From Limnobacter thiooxidans (GTDB lineage Bacteria > Pseudomonadota > Gammaproteobacteria > Burkholderiales > Burkholderiaceae_B), in contig NZ_AP028947.1 in NCBI RefSeq assembly GCF_036323495.1, positions 620,001-684,000 on the forward strand: a stretch of DNA of 64,000 bases. The letters run 5' to 3'. Numbering within the stretch: position 1 is the stretch's first letter; each line of letters begins with the position of its first letter. The notes below the pieces were generated by a model, which made no database searches, was not told where the DNA came from, and was given only the letters and a program-made list of their open reading frames with translations. Positions 10,301 through 18,890 of this stretch are shown piece after piece. Position numbers and translations under genes: made by a program.

Positions 10301-10542
10301 CGTTTTTGGACAAGTTGAAAGACGTATTGCGTAACGACGCTGGATTTTATGCCGCAGTGGACCAAGGCCTAGCCGATAACATACCGAATTTGACAACTAA
10401 AAACAGGCACGCGTATCTGGTCAGTTTAATGGACTATTTTGCAAACACTGCGGGTGAGCTTGTAGCACGTTCAGTGCCCATGGATAACACGAACAGGGCT
10501 GGTCAAGGCGGCAACCGGCAGTCGGAAATTCAGCCAGCCTGA
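7348..10542 (+). CDS. Giant hypothetical protein, paralogue of the 1592-aa protein at 11754
   Basis: 1064 residues; ATG preceded by AAGATGGA. There is no signal peptide or membrane segment. In order: an acidic Ser-rich head with a heptad repeat SEHSVQG (residues 29-53); a helical module around residues 155-240, ending in FLADCANLYHAHGYQFPDQQ and then IQQAI; a shorter related copy around 424-462 (GFDSDQIDIAITYHIQDW); a Ser-rich linker; and a C-terminal domain at about 650-905 with conserved blocks GTLGSQVID and HQMMGNLLTLM. The same module and C-terminal domain occur in the protein encoded at 11754-16532, so the two are paralogues. I recognise no known family and no catalytic motif. The size, polar low-complexity head, lack of a Sec signal and modular helices would fit a secreted effector or a cytoplasmic scaffold. 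A short open frame just past the stop may be its lost tail. Confidence 0.8.
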   Translation: MPKAFIESFPNKQKLDSIVEEDSQSDEESEHSVQGSEHSVQGSEHSVQVSEHSRSSNGRSAAGAFLKNAIRSISSSLSQAWKSTSPQPISNVELNQDLLPPQDSDAGAPGGSVETARQYILTPYGVDKLITVSANEFLWDVFGGDERELAGASKTPAGNALDVFFHACLWQEYSQGKDLRVVDVDALCFDLLSDTNRPDFQDPGLQTPFLADCANLYHAHGYQFPDQQIQQAIQKNVRLWTKANLVNWAPEKKQALKQQFLDQVSLDLNGRPSQATESVGLFSTPDEASVDFEDLGFDDLDSEASFAGMTVAHESSASERRHDIDFEGSEGLTRSASFDSISFDSSESLGPHISASRPADPFLSSDPGQVPANLLAFDTNPEMYSFWRLLSNTHGAVENLGQEEKNIASFNILLGHGSSVTSIPRLHQAFQYDRNALHHDLRRSGFDSDQIDIAITYHIQDWLNEQFNGPIDDGNVNPANQFSSLVKRCLKENEEGLDASTMYPILEVSSSSSQSGRSSRDDVESASSLSSNGWGDEMLYMSSPNNQSRLAELLPKANPARLIGSRSSEGSRLSELAKNFSWFAKPLSAPLRLRHAANYTPGVKVDVIEKDSAPPALAVKFNIGKERTRVNSEANLQLKAALNPHTFSQGDKSLNAMFLAQLDNSGIDKHLYHQAIRQGANQSAGGFRLSAQAHGGLMARTLPFMGPKKSLEQKAVSRLDGRGGKRLSALADHPKQFSKASDKAFLTYMASQQALWNKIKPHPLASDRLFVVPASNEPIQFNLLHQIGFAQNNLNADQLVQMGKLVMSGVRADVVRSPLSDADIRSLYQQDGMQEDQAMPLNVNQFRAALGPGRITRGGEKNYGTLGSQVIDLMARLNSKPGKPVSLKEHQMMGNLLTLMVKRQARLETPVAIRKADVSRQADPFKDTLIATFQQNLTGQLRGQEPQNILIRDDESMANVCEAATKAVNKAFVEIAKAKIVGNVPFLDKLKDVLRNDAGFYAAVDQGLADNIPNLTTKNRHAYLVSLMDYFANTAGELVARSVPMDNTNRAGQGGNRQSEIQPA
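7432..7506 (+). repeat. 21-bp tandem repeat, about 3.5 copies, inside coding sequence
   Basis: The unit AGTGAACACTCCGTTCAGGG plus A occurs at 7432, 7453 and 7474, followed by a diverged partial copy at 7495. Copies one and two are identical and the third differs only near its end. Each unit is exactly seven codons (SEHSVQG), so gain or loss of units keeps the reading frame. Near-perfect identity suggests recent expansion. Confidence 0.95.
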
Positions 10543-10726
10543 AAATTTGGGGCCAGTTTCTTTGTTGTTACCCGAAATTGCATTGCAACCCATTCCGGAA
10601 AACACGCAAATGCAAGTGAACTTCTTGATGGGGGCGGTGGCAGCCATAGTGAGTACCCACGCAGATCCCGACACAATTGAACGGATGTCCATGCAAGTGC
10701 CACACGAAAGGCCCGCGCCAAACTAA
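10541..10726 (+). pseudogene. Possible frameshifted tail of the 1064-aa protein, or a small ORF
   Basis: The +1 frame relative to the upstream gene is open from before its stop codon to a TAA at 10724-10726. It reads as plausible protein (ENLGPVSLLLPEIALQ...). Start candidates are TTG at 10547 and ATG at 10610; the ATG would give 38 residues. No ribosome site is evident. A single-base indel near 10530-10541 would fuse it to the upstream gene and lengthen that protein by about 60 residues. It could equally be an unrelated remnant or chance. Confidence 0.35.
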
Positions 10727-10964
10727 TCTGGATCGATTGCAGCCAATGCACGTTCAAGCCCGGAGGGCCGGAACCAGTTCCGGCTTGTTTAATTGAGCTA
10801 AAAGCAGGCAGATACAACACATACGCTCTACTACACCTCCCAGAACGGAGGTATTTTTGTAAGTTATCCAATTTGATGGAACCGAACTAATCCTGCTCCC
10901 ACCCAAAGAAAATGCCTGCGCTCAAACTTTGTTGGGTGCGCGTCATGAATGGGGGTGAAAAGCC
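10727..10964 (+). terminator. Intergenic region with two terminator-like hairpins
   Basis: The first hairpin is GCCGGAA-CCAG-TTCCGGC at 10767-10784 (core 7-bp stem) followed by TTGTTT. The second is ACCTCC-CAGAAC-GGAGGT at 10835-10852 followed by ATTTTTGT. Together they should end transcription from the 1064-residue gene and insulate the next two genes. A promoter for 10965 probably lies at about 10860-10940, but I cannot pick boxes with confidence. Confidence 0.55.
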
Positions 10965-11729
10965 ATGGGTGGTAGTATTCAATCTAGCGGTAGCCAAGCC
11001 AGCAGTACGCAATCTGACAGTATCGAATCCAAGATTGCTGCCTATCAGGCCACAGGGCATACACGCATCTTGCCTGACAAACTTCCTCCAGGCATAACGG
11101 AGAAAGACGCGATTACTAATGTTGTTGGAGAAATCGCCACCACCCTCCGTGATGTTTTGAATGGCCACATCAAAAAACATGGTGTTTCTTCAAAAGACGA
11201 CCGCGATTTTTTCAATGATGTCGTTTCCAACGTCAAGGCGGTTCTAAATGACCCAGCGAATTCTTCAATCTTAGAAGGTATTGAGTTACCTCGAATCGAT
11301 CAATTAATTAATTTGGCTGGGTCCATATCGCAAGGCAATATAAAAAGCATTCCAAAGATCAAAATAGACTTAACTGCGGCGTTTGACTCCACATTGATTC
11401 AGGAACGGCAAGTCCTCAAAACTGCACTATCAAAGTCGTCACCGCATTCTTCAGCCGAAGAAAATTCAAATACCAAGGCACACGGTTCCAGGAAACCACA
11501 GCCCCGTCCCGTTCAAAGGGGGCCTGGCGACACGGTTATCGACGATAAAAAATTTCCACTAGTGACTGAAGAGTCCTTGGGTGAGGATGTGAATGGGCCG
11601 ATTAATCTCAGTCTTGATGGTTGGATGGCTGGAGGGAATGGGCAGCAAAAAGTCAGATTAATTGACAAGGATCCAGAGGTTCAAAAGATTCTCGATAGGA
11701 TAAACAGCAACAAGATAACTCGCAGTTAA
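10965..11729 (+). CDS. Hypothetical protein between the two giant paralogues
   Basis: 254 residues from the ATG at 10965, which has GGGGGTGAAAAGCC directly upstream. The N-terminus is Ser/Gln/Gly-rich (GGSIQSSGSQASSTQS) and looks disordered, followed by a helical part (residues 45-135). A basic Pro/Arg-rich linker around 170-190 leads to a short C-terminal part. There is no signal peptide or membrane segment. The helical part (KKHGVSSKDDRDFFNDVVSN) faintly resembles the FLxxxxxL...G...IQxA[IV] module of the flanking giants, but the match is too weak to assert. It ends 24 bases before the 1592-residue gene and is probably co-transcribed with it. Function unknown. Confidence 0.65.
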   Translation: MGGSIQSSGSQASSTQSDSIESKIAAYQATGHTRILPDKLPPGITEKDAITNVVGEIATTLRDVLNGHIKKHGVSSKDDRDFFNDVVSNVKAVLNDPANSSILEGIELPRIDQLINLAGSISQGNIKSIPKIKIDLTAAFDSTLIQERQVLKTALSKSSPHSSAEENSNTKAHGSRKPQPRPVQRGPGDTVIDDKKFPLVTEESLGEDVNGPINLSLDGWMAGGNGQQKVRLIDKDPEVQKILDRINSNKITRS

Positions 11730-11753
11730 CACATTGAGTCAGGGGATAAAACA

Positions 11754-14700
11754 ATGACGACGCCTACTGTTGATCAACTCAAACTACAAGCTTCGCAGCT
11801 TGTAAAAGACGCTCAGAAGGTTGATGCTTTTCCCATCAAAGAATTGGCGGGTGATCTTGCTCGACTTTTATTGAACGCCACTGAAATTCCTGAGCATTAT
11901 ATAAAAGAGTACAGTATTGCGATTCAAAAAGTATATCGGCAGCTGAATCTGGTTTGCGACAATAAACCCGCGTTGGATCATTTAAGTGATGCTGTACTTG
12001 AGTTTTATTTTTCACCGATAGCAAGTCAGCACTATTTATCTGACAGTGAATCAGAATCCGGTGACAAGGTCGCACCAGAATTCGGTGCAAAAGGGAAAGA
12101 GAAATTGGCAGATCAGGTCGACGAAATGAATTCGCCCACAGGATCCAAGGCAAGTCCACCGGTTTCTCCGAAAGCGCGCTGCGAAGCGTACATGGCGTTT
12201 CTTAATTCGTCTGCGGGCGTGATGACGCAAAGTGCCATAAGAAATGCGATTTCTCAGCTTGATGGCAAGCAGGTAGATAGCCTTCTCCACCAACTACGTG
12301 CAGCTTCATCGAACAGTGGAAGTTTCACTGCTTTTCCTGCTTTATCACCACAAAATGTGAGGGACATACTGGATCATGCAGGAATTGACAAGGAGGGGCT
12401 TGCTGCTGATGCAGTTAGTCTGCTTGCTCGTTCCCCCATCAGAAGTGCAAGCCTACAAGATCAATCCGGTCTTTTCTTAAAGTGGTACATCTTAGAAAAT
12501 CCGCCAGTCACCTCCAAGTGTAACCGCAATTCTGAAATTGCAATTTGCACGAATTTGCTGCATGAAATCCCGAAAATGGTACATGAAAGGTGGCCAGATC
12601 TTAATGAGCGTAAAACGGTTCCGATTGCCGAGCAGGTTAAGGCAGAAGAACTTTGCGACTTCGTGAATGAAGCATTTGGTTGGGAAGAGGGTCTTAGTTC
12701 GAACCTCAGTACGAATGCAGAGGCCATTGGATTAACTCGATTGCTATTTGATCATGTTGCGGATCTTAAGGGCAATGCAAATTCACGCGATACGGTTGAT
12801 GCCCTCGCCGCCAGGCTGTTTTTTAATCCCGCGGTGGTGCCGAATTCGAAGCTTAAGCAGGCATTTTTGAAAAGCTACAGTGATTTGGTTTCCAAGTTCG
12901 GTGACAAATTTAGCGAGGTTAAAATTCAAGATGCTGTCGTGCAAAGTCTCCGTTACCTTGTTCGCTCTACAGTTATAGGGTCTGAAGATGAGAGTAAGCC
13001 AGGTTTGCAAAACCAGTTTCTCGCCCAATTTATCCTGTGTTTGAAACATGGTAAAAGCACCCAACCCAGCCATATTTCACCGGAAAAGGTCAACGATCTG
13101 GTCAAGACTTTGACGTCCAAGCAAGTTCTATCTGAAAAAGGTGGGTTTCTGCCAGTTGACGTACTCGGGAAAGTCGACGTGATCGTTTTTAATCCACCGC
13201 CGGTTCTAGCCAGAGAAGAGGTAAAAAAGAGTCAGCAGGTGGCGCTGCCCGAAACCAATGCAAACATGCCCTTGATGTCGCAAAGTGGGGAGCGGTTCCG
13301 TGTGCATTTTATATCGCAAACTCTGTCTGGGCCCATGGAAGAACTTGAGGCTAGAATTAATTCGTCAAAGGTTTCATTGATTCACGCCGATTCCGCGACC
13401 AAAAGAGTGGCTGACGCAGTGGTGGTGAGTAAGCCTGAAGGGGCTCGTGAGAAATTGGCATACAAACTCAATGACCCAAAAAAGCAACGCTTGGTCGATG
13501 TGGAAATGAAAAGCGTGGTCACAGCCGTGGCTTCGGGGAAGGAAACCGGTCATGTAGCCAATTATCTTCAAGGTTTTTTCAAGGGGCAATTGGCAAATTG
13601 TGGGGTTGATCTTCGCCGTTATGACAGGGTTGCATACAGGTCAGTTCATTCGTCTTCAAAGAAGTTGAGATTGTCTGACAATGGCGCCGACGGCTTGGTG
13701 ACCAATGGGTTGCTAAGTAAAGTCTCCCCGTTATCTCTGGAGGAAAAAGCGTTTAAACGGGCCGAAGATACGAGTAAAAAGCGTTTTTCTGGGCTGGTTA
13801 AGCGCGGGACAGAAGGCGGCAATATACCCAAAAAGTGGGACAGAGCCTTTGTCAACTACATGACTTACCGGCAATCCTTGTGGAAATTCGTGAAGCCTGA
13901 AGCGATTTCAGGCGCTTTACTCAGCAAACATGCAGACCGTGCACAAGTCGATTTTCCCTTGCTTGAGCAAATCGGTTTCAACCAGAGAAACCTTAGCCGC
14001 GAAAGTTTGATCAAAATGGGTCAATTGGTTGTCTCGGCTGTGGGCGCTGAAACGTTTCGCAAGAAGATGTCGAGCGAAGATGTTGACGGTTTGTACCGGA
14101 ATTTAGCGCAAGTAGATGGCAATCTTCCTTTGAGCGCCAACGATTTTGCCTCTAATTTGCTCGGAGGCGAAGGCAAAAAAAAGCCGGATGGGACGTGGAG
14201 CCATGGCACTTTGGGTTCGCAGGTGATCGATTGTATTGCCGAACTTAACCGGGATCTCAATGCCCCTCTTCTTGCACATCAACATCAAATGATGGGTAAT
14301 TTGCTGAGCCTAATGATGGAGCATGCATACCGTCAAAATGGTGATCAAAACACCGAGGAGGGAGGCCGCTCCCATCAACGCCGTTTATCCACCCCTATCC
14401 CGACAGCCAGATCGGAGGAGTTTTTGTCTGCCGCAGAAAGGCCCCAGCTGGATAGGAATTCAGCACCATTGCTCAGAGGTCACGCATCACCAGCAATGTT
14501 TTCGGCACCGGGTGTGCGTCTGGGAACGTTTTTTCAGTTTGGAAGCCCGGCACCAGTTTCTACCCATTCGTTTTGGCCATCCTTTGGTCCAGATAATTCT
14601 GAATCTAAGAAAAATAAGGAGGAACCAGCTCCCCCAAAGCTTAACCCCTCACCTCTTGATGAGGTGAGGGTTGAAGTTGAAGTTGAAGCGTACAGCGTCC

Positions 14701-16532
14701 ATCATGAAGCAGCAGATGAGGGGCTAGAGAAGGCACATGGCCTGCAGGGTAAAAATAACGCTTTCGTCGGATCTGTGAGGCAACACGTTTCTAAGGACGA
14801 AGATCAAACTCCATTCGGTTTTACAGCACCAGAATCACAGAGCAGCCAAGTTGATCCTGACGAGGGGTATGTAGCGAATGGCGCAGTTTCTGATACCCCA
14901 AGGTCTACTGAAGAAGAGAAATCAACAATCGGTGTGAATGGGGTCGAAGAGACTCGCCAGCCCTTATCTCCGCTAAACCCTGAAATCACGGGTGAACGTT
15001 CATCATCAGCCCAACTACCTACACCTTCTACGGCGCCGGAAGGTGAGCGAGTTGATTCGAATAGACCTGATCCTCACCTTGGAGATGCTGAAGAAACTCA
15101 TGATTTGGATGTGGATCCTGATGGACATGTGTCAATCGAAATGGAAGGGATTACACAACTCGCTGACGACGAGTCTGAAATGGGCGATGAAAAAGATCCA
15201 ACTTTTGATCGATTGGAAATAAAGAACCCAGAATTAACAGGAGAGGAAGCTCTAGAGCAGGATGATATCGCCCCTCGGAAAGAGCAAGTAGAGCGCACAG
15301 CAAGAGAAGTGGATGAAAAGAGCTTTGTAACTAACGGAGGGAATGAGTTTATAGGATCCGATGTTGAAAGTTTAAATGATCTGAAGTTGAGGCATGACAA
15401 AAAATCCCAGGATATTTCTGCTGTTTCTTTATTGACAAATGAATTGGGTGGTGCTGAGTCTGAAAAAAAAAATATCAGTGATCTTTCAGGAAAATTCGAA
15501 ATAAAAAACACCACTTTTACTGACTCTAAATCTGATTCTGCTAAAAAAAGTCCAAAAATTAATGAGCTTTTAGTGCGTGAGGTTATTGATGATATTGTTG
15601 GTAATATTGTTAAGCAATTTGACATTGCAAGCAATAAAAGTCCAATTATCAAAACTAATGAAGATAAGAGTTTAAATGCAAAAGATGTACCTGATGCGGA
15701 GAAACCTCTCCCAGTCTTCAATAGTACATTAGATCTTTGGGATGAATTTAAAGAAAACGATTGGCTTGATGCCTCAGAAATTCACAGTGAGATAGATAGA
15801 TTTTTTGAAGACTATGAGTCAGCTGACTCTGCGCTTATCGCGCCTGTAAGGGTGTCTGTCCACGCTAGCTTGGACAAATTATTAGTGCAACGTATGCCCA
15901 CCAGTACCGGTAAACCAGGAAGACTTATGACAGAGTTTGTAAGTTTTCTTTTCCAGGATGAGGAATTTATAAAAGCTTGGGGTGATTTTAGTGGGTTACC
16001 TGTTTTAACGATAAAAAAAGATTTACAAAAAAAGAAAATTATTCTTGAGAAAGGCAAAGCCAACTTGAATGAATGGTTCAAAACTATGGTGGCGGAGATC
16101 AAAGAATCACATAAAGAAAAAGTGTATTTAAATAAAATGAAAAAAATGCTTTCGCCTATTTTTGATAAAACTCCTAAGGAATATTCTTCCGAGTTTAAAG
16201 ATGAGGTAAAAGATTTACTTGTCAATGAAATTATTGAGACTCAAGGAAAATCAAAATCTAGTGGCCTTTTTTGGATACAGGGAATTTGCAAAAATTTAAG
16301 ATTGAGTATTAAGAATAATAATTCCTTGAAAAAAGAAATCATCCTTTTGGCAGGAAAAGATTTAAAGCTAGAAACTGAAATAGCGTTGTCACCACTTGCT
16401 CAGTTTGAATCTGATAAAAAACAAGTAGTAGAAAATTTCATGAAAGTTTTAGATACAGAGTTGCCGGCTTTGTTTAGCACTAACGGATCTCTTGATCCTG
16501 ATTCAATCAGAGTGTACAAAAAAGGGGGCTGA
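11754..16532 (+). CDS. Giant hypothetical protein (1592 aa), paralogue of the 1064-aa protein
   Basis: ATG preceded by CAGGGGAT. There is no signal peptide. Residues 30-75 and 347-402 carry the helical module shared with the 1064-residue protein; the second copy reads VDALAARLFFNP followed by LKQAFLKSYSDL and IQDAVVQSLRYL. Residues 600-860 match that protein's C-terminal domain, including GTLGSQVID and HQHQMMGNLLSLMM. Beyond residue 900 lies a roughly 690-residue extension absent from the paralogue. It is acidic, Ser/Glu/Lys-rich and low-complexity to about residue 1300, then a Lys/Ile-rich helical end. Base composition becomes strikingly AT-rich from about 15350 to the stop, unlike the rest of the window, suggesting a separately acquired tail. 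No catalytic motif recognised. Confidence 0.8.
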   Translation: MTTPTVDQLKLQASQLVKDAQKVDAFPIKELAGDLARLLLNATEIPEHYIKEYSIAIQKVYRQLNLVCDNKPALDHLSDAVLEFYFSPIASQHYLSDSESESGDKVAPEFGAKGKEKLADQVDEMNSPTGSKASPPVSPKARCEAYMAFLNSSAGVMTQSAIRNAISQLDGKQVDSLLHQLRAASSNSGSFTAFPALSPQNVRDILDHAGIDKEGLAADAVSLLARSPIRSASLQDQSGLFLKWYILENPPVTSKCNRNSEIAICTNLLHEIPKMVHERWPDLNERKTVPIAEQVKAEELCDFVNEAFGWEEGLSSNLSTNAEAIGLTRLLFDHVADLKGNANSRDTVDALAARLFFNPAVVPNSKLKQAFLKSYSDLVSKFGDKFSEVKIQDAVVQSLRYLVRSTVIGSEDESKPGLQNQFLAQFILCLKHGKSTQPSHISPEKVNDLVKTLTSKQVLSEKGGFLPVDVLGKVDVIVFNPPPVLAREEVKKSQQVALPETNANMPLMSQSGERFRVHFISQTLSGPMEELEARINSSKVSLIHADSATKRVADAVVVSKPEGAREKLAYKLNDPKKQRLVDVEMKSVVTAVASGKETGHVANYLQGFFKGQLANCGVDLRRYDRVAYRSVHSSSKKLRLSDNGADGLVTNGLLSKVSPLSLEEKAFKRAEDTSKKRFSGLVKRGTEGGNIPKKWDRAFVNYMTYRQSLWKFVKPEAISGALLSKHADRAQVDFPLLEQIGFNQRNLSRESLIKMGQLVVSAVGAETFRKKMSSEDVDGLYRNLAQVDGNLPLSANDFASNLLGGEGKKKPDGTWSHGTLGSQVIDCIAELNRDLNAPLLAHQHQMMGNLLSLMMEHAYRQNGDQNTEEGGRSHQRRLSTPIPTARSEEFLSAAERPQLDRNSAPLLRGHASPAMFSAPGVRLGTFFQFGSPAPVSTHSFWPSFGPDNSESKKNKEEPAPPKLNPSPLDEVRVEVEVEAYSVHHEAADEGLEKAHGLQGKNNAFVGSVRQHVSKDEDQTPFGFTAPESQSSQVDPDEGYVANGAVSDTPRSTEEEKSTIGVNGVEETRQPLSPLNPEITGERSSSAQLPTPSTAPEGERVDSNRPDPHLGDAEETHDLDVDPDGHVSIEMEGITQLADDESEMGDEKDPTFDRLEIKNPELTGEEALEQDDIAPRKEQVERTAREVDEKSFVTNGGNEFIGSDVESLNDLKLRHDKKSQDISAVSLLTNELGGAESEKKNISDLSGKFEIKNTTFTDSKSDSAKKSPKINELLVREVIDDIVGNIVKQFDIASNKSPIIKTNEDKSLNAKDVPDAEKPLPVFNSTLDLWDEFKENDWLDASEIHSEIDRFFEDYESADSALIAPVRVSVHASLDKLLVQRMPTSTGKPGRLMTEFVSFLFQDEEFIKAWGDFSGLPVLTIKKDLQKKKIILEKGKANLNEWFKTMVAEIKESHKEKVYLNKMKKMLSPIFDKTPKEYSSEFKDEVKDLLVNEIIETQGKSKSSGLFWIQGICKNLRLSIKNNNSLKKEIILLAGKDLKLETEIALSPLAQFESDKKQVVENFMKVLDTELPALFSTNGSLDPDSIRVYKKGG

Positions 16533-16594
16533 AGGTCTGCTGTGTCACTTAAACCCCAGAATTGAGTTAATTGAAGAGAATATACAAATGAAGC

Positions 16595-17203
16595 TTATTT
16601 GCTTTTCTGCCCAATCTTGCTTTCCTTCCCGGCGATCAGGTTGGCAATATTCTGTTTGTGCCGGTAAATCAGCAAAGCCGACATAATGGCCACGGCTACG
16701 GCTTGGCCGTTAATGCCAAACAGTAATACGTTGTAGAACACGGCAAACAGGCTTGCGATCAACGCGGCAAGCGATGAATAGCGGAAGAAGTAGGCTATAA
16801 CCACCCAAGTAACCGCTGTGGCCAAGCCCAGGGCCCAATTCAGGCCGATCAGCACGCCCAGTGCGGTGGCCACGCCTTTGCCACCTTCAAACTTGAAAAA
16901 TACCGGGTAAAGGTGGCCTATAAATGCAGCCAGGCCCACCCAGGCAATGTCGCTGCGTGTCAAACCCAACTGGTCTTGAAAATGAAAGGCTAGTGCAACG
17001 GCCAGTGTGCCTTTCAGGGCATCGCCCAGCAGTGTCAGAATAGCTGCTTTCTTGTTGCCGCTGCGCAGTACATTGGTGGCACCCGGGTTTTTGGATCCAT
17101 AGGTGCGGGGGTCGGCAAGGCCGGAGAACCTGGACACCACTACTGCAAATGAAACTGAACCAATCAGGTAAGCCACGACCAGGGCCGCGATGAAATTGAG
17201 CAC
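16595..17203 (-). CDS. plsY: Glycerol-3-phosphate acyltransferase PlsY
   Basis: PlsY transfers the acyl group of acyl-phosphate to glycerol-3-phosphate, the first step of phospholipid synthesis, at the inner membrane. The 202-residue product has five or so hydrophobic segments. The family motifs are visible: GSVSFAVVVSR, the SKNPGATNVLR phosphate/substrate loop near residue 40, and GHLYPVFFKFEGGKGVAT near 95-110. The start is GTG at 17203 with AAGGAG upstream on the minus strand. It lies directly downstream of xerD on the same strand (29-base gap) and converges on the giant gene ending at 16532; the 62 bases between hold no clear terminator. Confidence 0.95.
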   Translation of the reverse strand: MLNFIAALVVAYLIGSVSFAVVVSRFSGLADPRTYGSKNPGATNVLRSGNKKAAILTLLGDALKGTLAVALAFHFQDQLGLTRSDIAWVGLAAFIGHLYPVFFKFEGGKGVATALGVLIGLNWALGLATAVTWVVIAYFFRYSSLAALIASLFAVFYNVLLFGINGQAVAVAIMSALLIYRHKQNIANLIAGKESKIGQKSK

Positions 17204-17231
17204 AGCTGTCTCCTTGTTTTTGTGAATGGGC

Positions 17232-18125
17232 TTATTTTGCCATGGGGTGGCCGCTGTTCAGCAGCTTTTGCAAGTGTTCTTTGGCCACATGGGTGTAAAT
17301 TTGCGTGGTGCCAATGTCCGCATGGCCCAGTAGAAGCTGAACGACCCGCAAATCAGCGCCGTGGTTGACCAGGTGGGTGGCAAAGGCATGGCGCAACACA
17401 TGCGGGCTGATGGGGCTGTGAATGCCAGCCACCAGTGCAAGCCGTTTGATGTTTTTCCAGAAGCCCTGCCGGGTCATCGGTGTGCCAAAGTGGGTGACAA
17501 ACAAAAAGTCGCTGGTTCTTCCCTTCAGCAGTTCACCACGGGCCTGCTGCAAATAAAGCTGAATGGCCAGCCTGGCGGGTTCGCCCATGGGTACCAGCCG
17601 TTCCTTGTTGCCTTTGCCCAGCACTTTCACGGCACCCGCGTTCAGGTCGATGGCGCGCAGTGGCATGTTCACCAGTTCGCTGACCCGCAGGCCGCTGGCG
17701 TACATGAATTCCAGCATGGCTTTGTCGCGCTGGCCGGCCGCGTTGCTGACATCGGGGGCGGCCAGCAGGTCCAGCATTTGTTGTTCGCTCAACACCTTGG
17801 GTATTCGCAGGCCTTGCTTGGCGCTGTGAAGTTGCTGCGCCGGGTTGTCTTCACGTTTGTGGCTGGTGTTCAGCCACAGGTAAAAGCGTTTGGTGCTGCT
17901 GATTTTCCGGTTCAGGCTGCTGGGCTTGAGTTCAACCAAGTCGTGCACGTGGTTTTTCAGTTGTTCGCTGTTGGCGTTCAGCAGGCTTTCACCCACTTTC
18001 TTTTCCAGCCATTCCGCCAATTGTTCAAGGTCGCTGCGGTAGGCTTGCAGTGTGGCCTGCGCCAGGCCTTCTTCCAGCCAAAGGTTGGTAGAGAATTCAT
18101 CGATCAGATCGGCATTGCTGGTCAT
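17232..18125 (-). CDS. xerD: Site-specific tyrosine recombinase XerD
   Basis: XerD, with XerC, resolves chromosome dimers at dif during division. The 297-residue length is typical. The N-terminal SAM-like core-binding domain (residues 8-90) is followed by the catalytic domain. That domain contains the first arginine in [10 protein letters not shown], the [11 protein letters not shown] box near 245, and the [14 protein letters not shown] segment carrying the last histidine and the nucleophile tyrosine. The absence of integrase features nearby and the housekeeping setting favour XerD over a phage integrase. It is divergent from pdxH (67 bases between starts). Confidence 0.93.
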   Translation of the reverse strand: MTSNADLIDEFSTNLWLEEGLAQATLQAYRSDLEQLAEWLEKKVGESLLNANSEQLKNHVHDLVELKPSSLNRKISSTKRFYLWLNTSHKREDNPAQQLHSAKQGLRIPKVLSEQQMLDLLAAPDVSNAAGQRDKAMLEFMYASGLRVSELVNMPLRAIDLNAGAVKVLGKGNKERLVPMGEPARLAIQLYLQQARGELLKGRTSDFLFVTHFGTPMTRQGFWKNIKRLALVAGIHSPISPHVLRHAFATHLVNHGADLRVVQLLLGHADIGTTQIYTHVAKEHLQKLLNSGHPMAK

Positions 18126-18192
18126 CAGGGGGCTGGCCGCGTGTGAAAATAAGGCTCATCATACCTTTAGCAGCACCAAGGAGTCAGCTCAC

Positions 18193-18828
18193 ATGTCAAT
18201 CGCCGATCTTCGCAAAGATTACACTCAGGCCACTTTGGACGAGGCCGACGCGCTCGCCAATCCATTCGAATTTTTCAAGCTGTGGTTTGACCAGGCTTTG
18301 AATGCGGACCTACCCGAGCCCAACGCCATGACACTGGCCACGGTGAATGAACAAGGCCGCCCTTCGGCACGCATTGTGCTGATCAAGGGGCTGGACGACA
18401 AAGGCATTACCTTTTTCACGAATTACGAAAGCCGCAAGGGTCAGGAACTGGCCCAGAACCCCCATGCCGCATTGTTGTTCCACTGGACTGAACTGGAGCG
18501 GCAGGTTCGAATTGAGGGCAGGGTCGAGAAATGTACTGCTGAAGAGTCCGATTCCTATTATTTGTCTCGCCCAGCCGGAAGCCGCCTGGGGGCATGGGCG
18601 TCGCCCCAAAGCCAGGTGATTGAATCGCGCAGCGTGCTTGAAAATCGTGTGAAGCAGGCGCAGGTTGAGCAGCAGGGTGACCCGCAAACACGTCCGCCAT
18701 TTTGGGGTGGTTACCGCCTGGTGCCAGATTTTTTCGAGTTCTGGCAGGGGCGTTCTTCAAGGTTGCACGACCGCCTGGCTTACTCCAAACAAGGTGATCA
18801 TTGGAACATGGTGCGTCTGGCACCTTAA
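18193..18828 (+). CDS. pdxH: Pyridoxamine/pyridoxine 5'-phosphate oxidase
   Basis: PdxH oxidises PNP and PMP to pyridoxal 5'-phosphate with FMN in the cytoplasm. The chosen ATG at 18193 gives 211 residues, the usual family length, and has AAGGAG nine bases upstream; the frame is open further but that part overlaps xerD antisense. Conserved FMN/substrate segments are visible: [48 protein letters not shown] and the C-terminal RLHDR. The gene is divergent from xerD. Confidence 0.95.
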   Translation: MSIADLRKDYTQATLDEADALANPFEFFKLWFDQALNADLPEPNAMTLATVNEQGRPSARIVLIKGLDDKGITFFTNYESRKGQELAQNPHAALLFHWTELERQVRIEGRVEKCTAEESDSYYLSRPAGSRLGAWASPQSQVIESRSVLENRVKQAQVEQQGDPQTRPPFWGGYRLVPDFFEFWQGRSSRLHDRLAYSKQGDHWNMVRLAP

Positions 18829-18890
18829 GCCTGTTTCGATTATTCTTGTTCAAGTAGCAGGTGGCAATCAAGCAGCAGGAGAGCAGTTTC

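Noticed and set aside
12300..12960. RhoGAP-like pattern in the 1592-aa protein (GIDKEGL, FLKWYILENPPV, NSRDTVDALA...NPAVV)
   Set aside because: The arginine-finger position would be Ala, the spacing between the first two motifs is too short, and the last motif belongs to a module shared with the paralogue that does not look like RhoGAP.
17232..18125. Integrase of an integrated element
   Set aside because: Length, motifs and neighbours fit housekeeping XerD; no attachment-site repeats seen.
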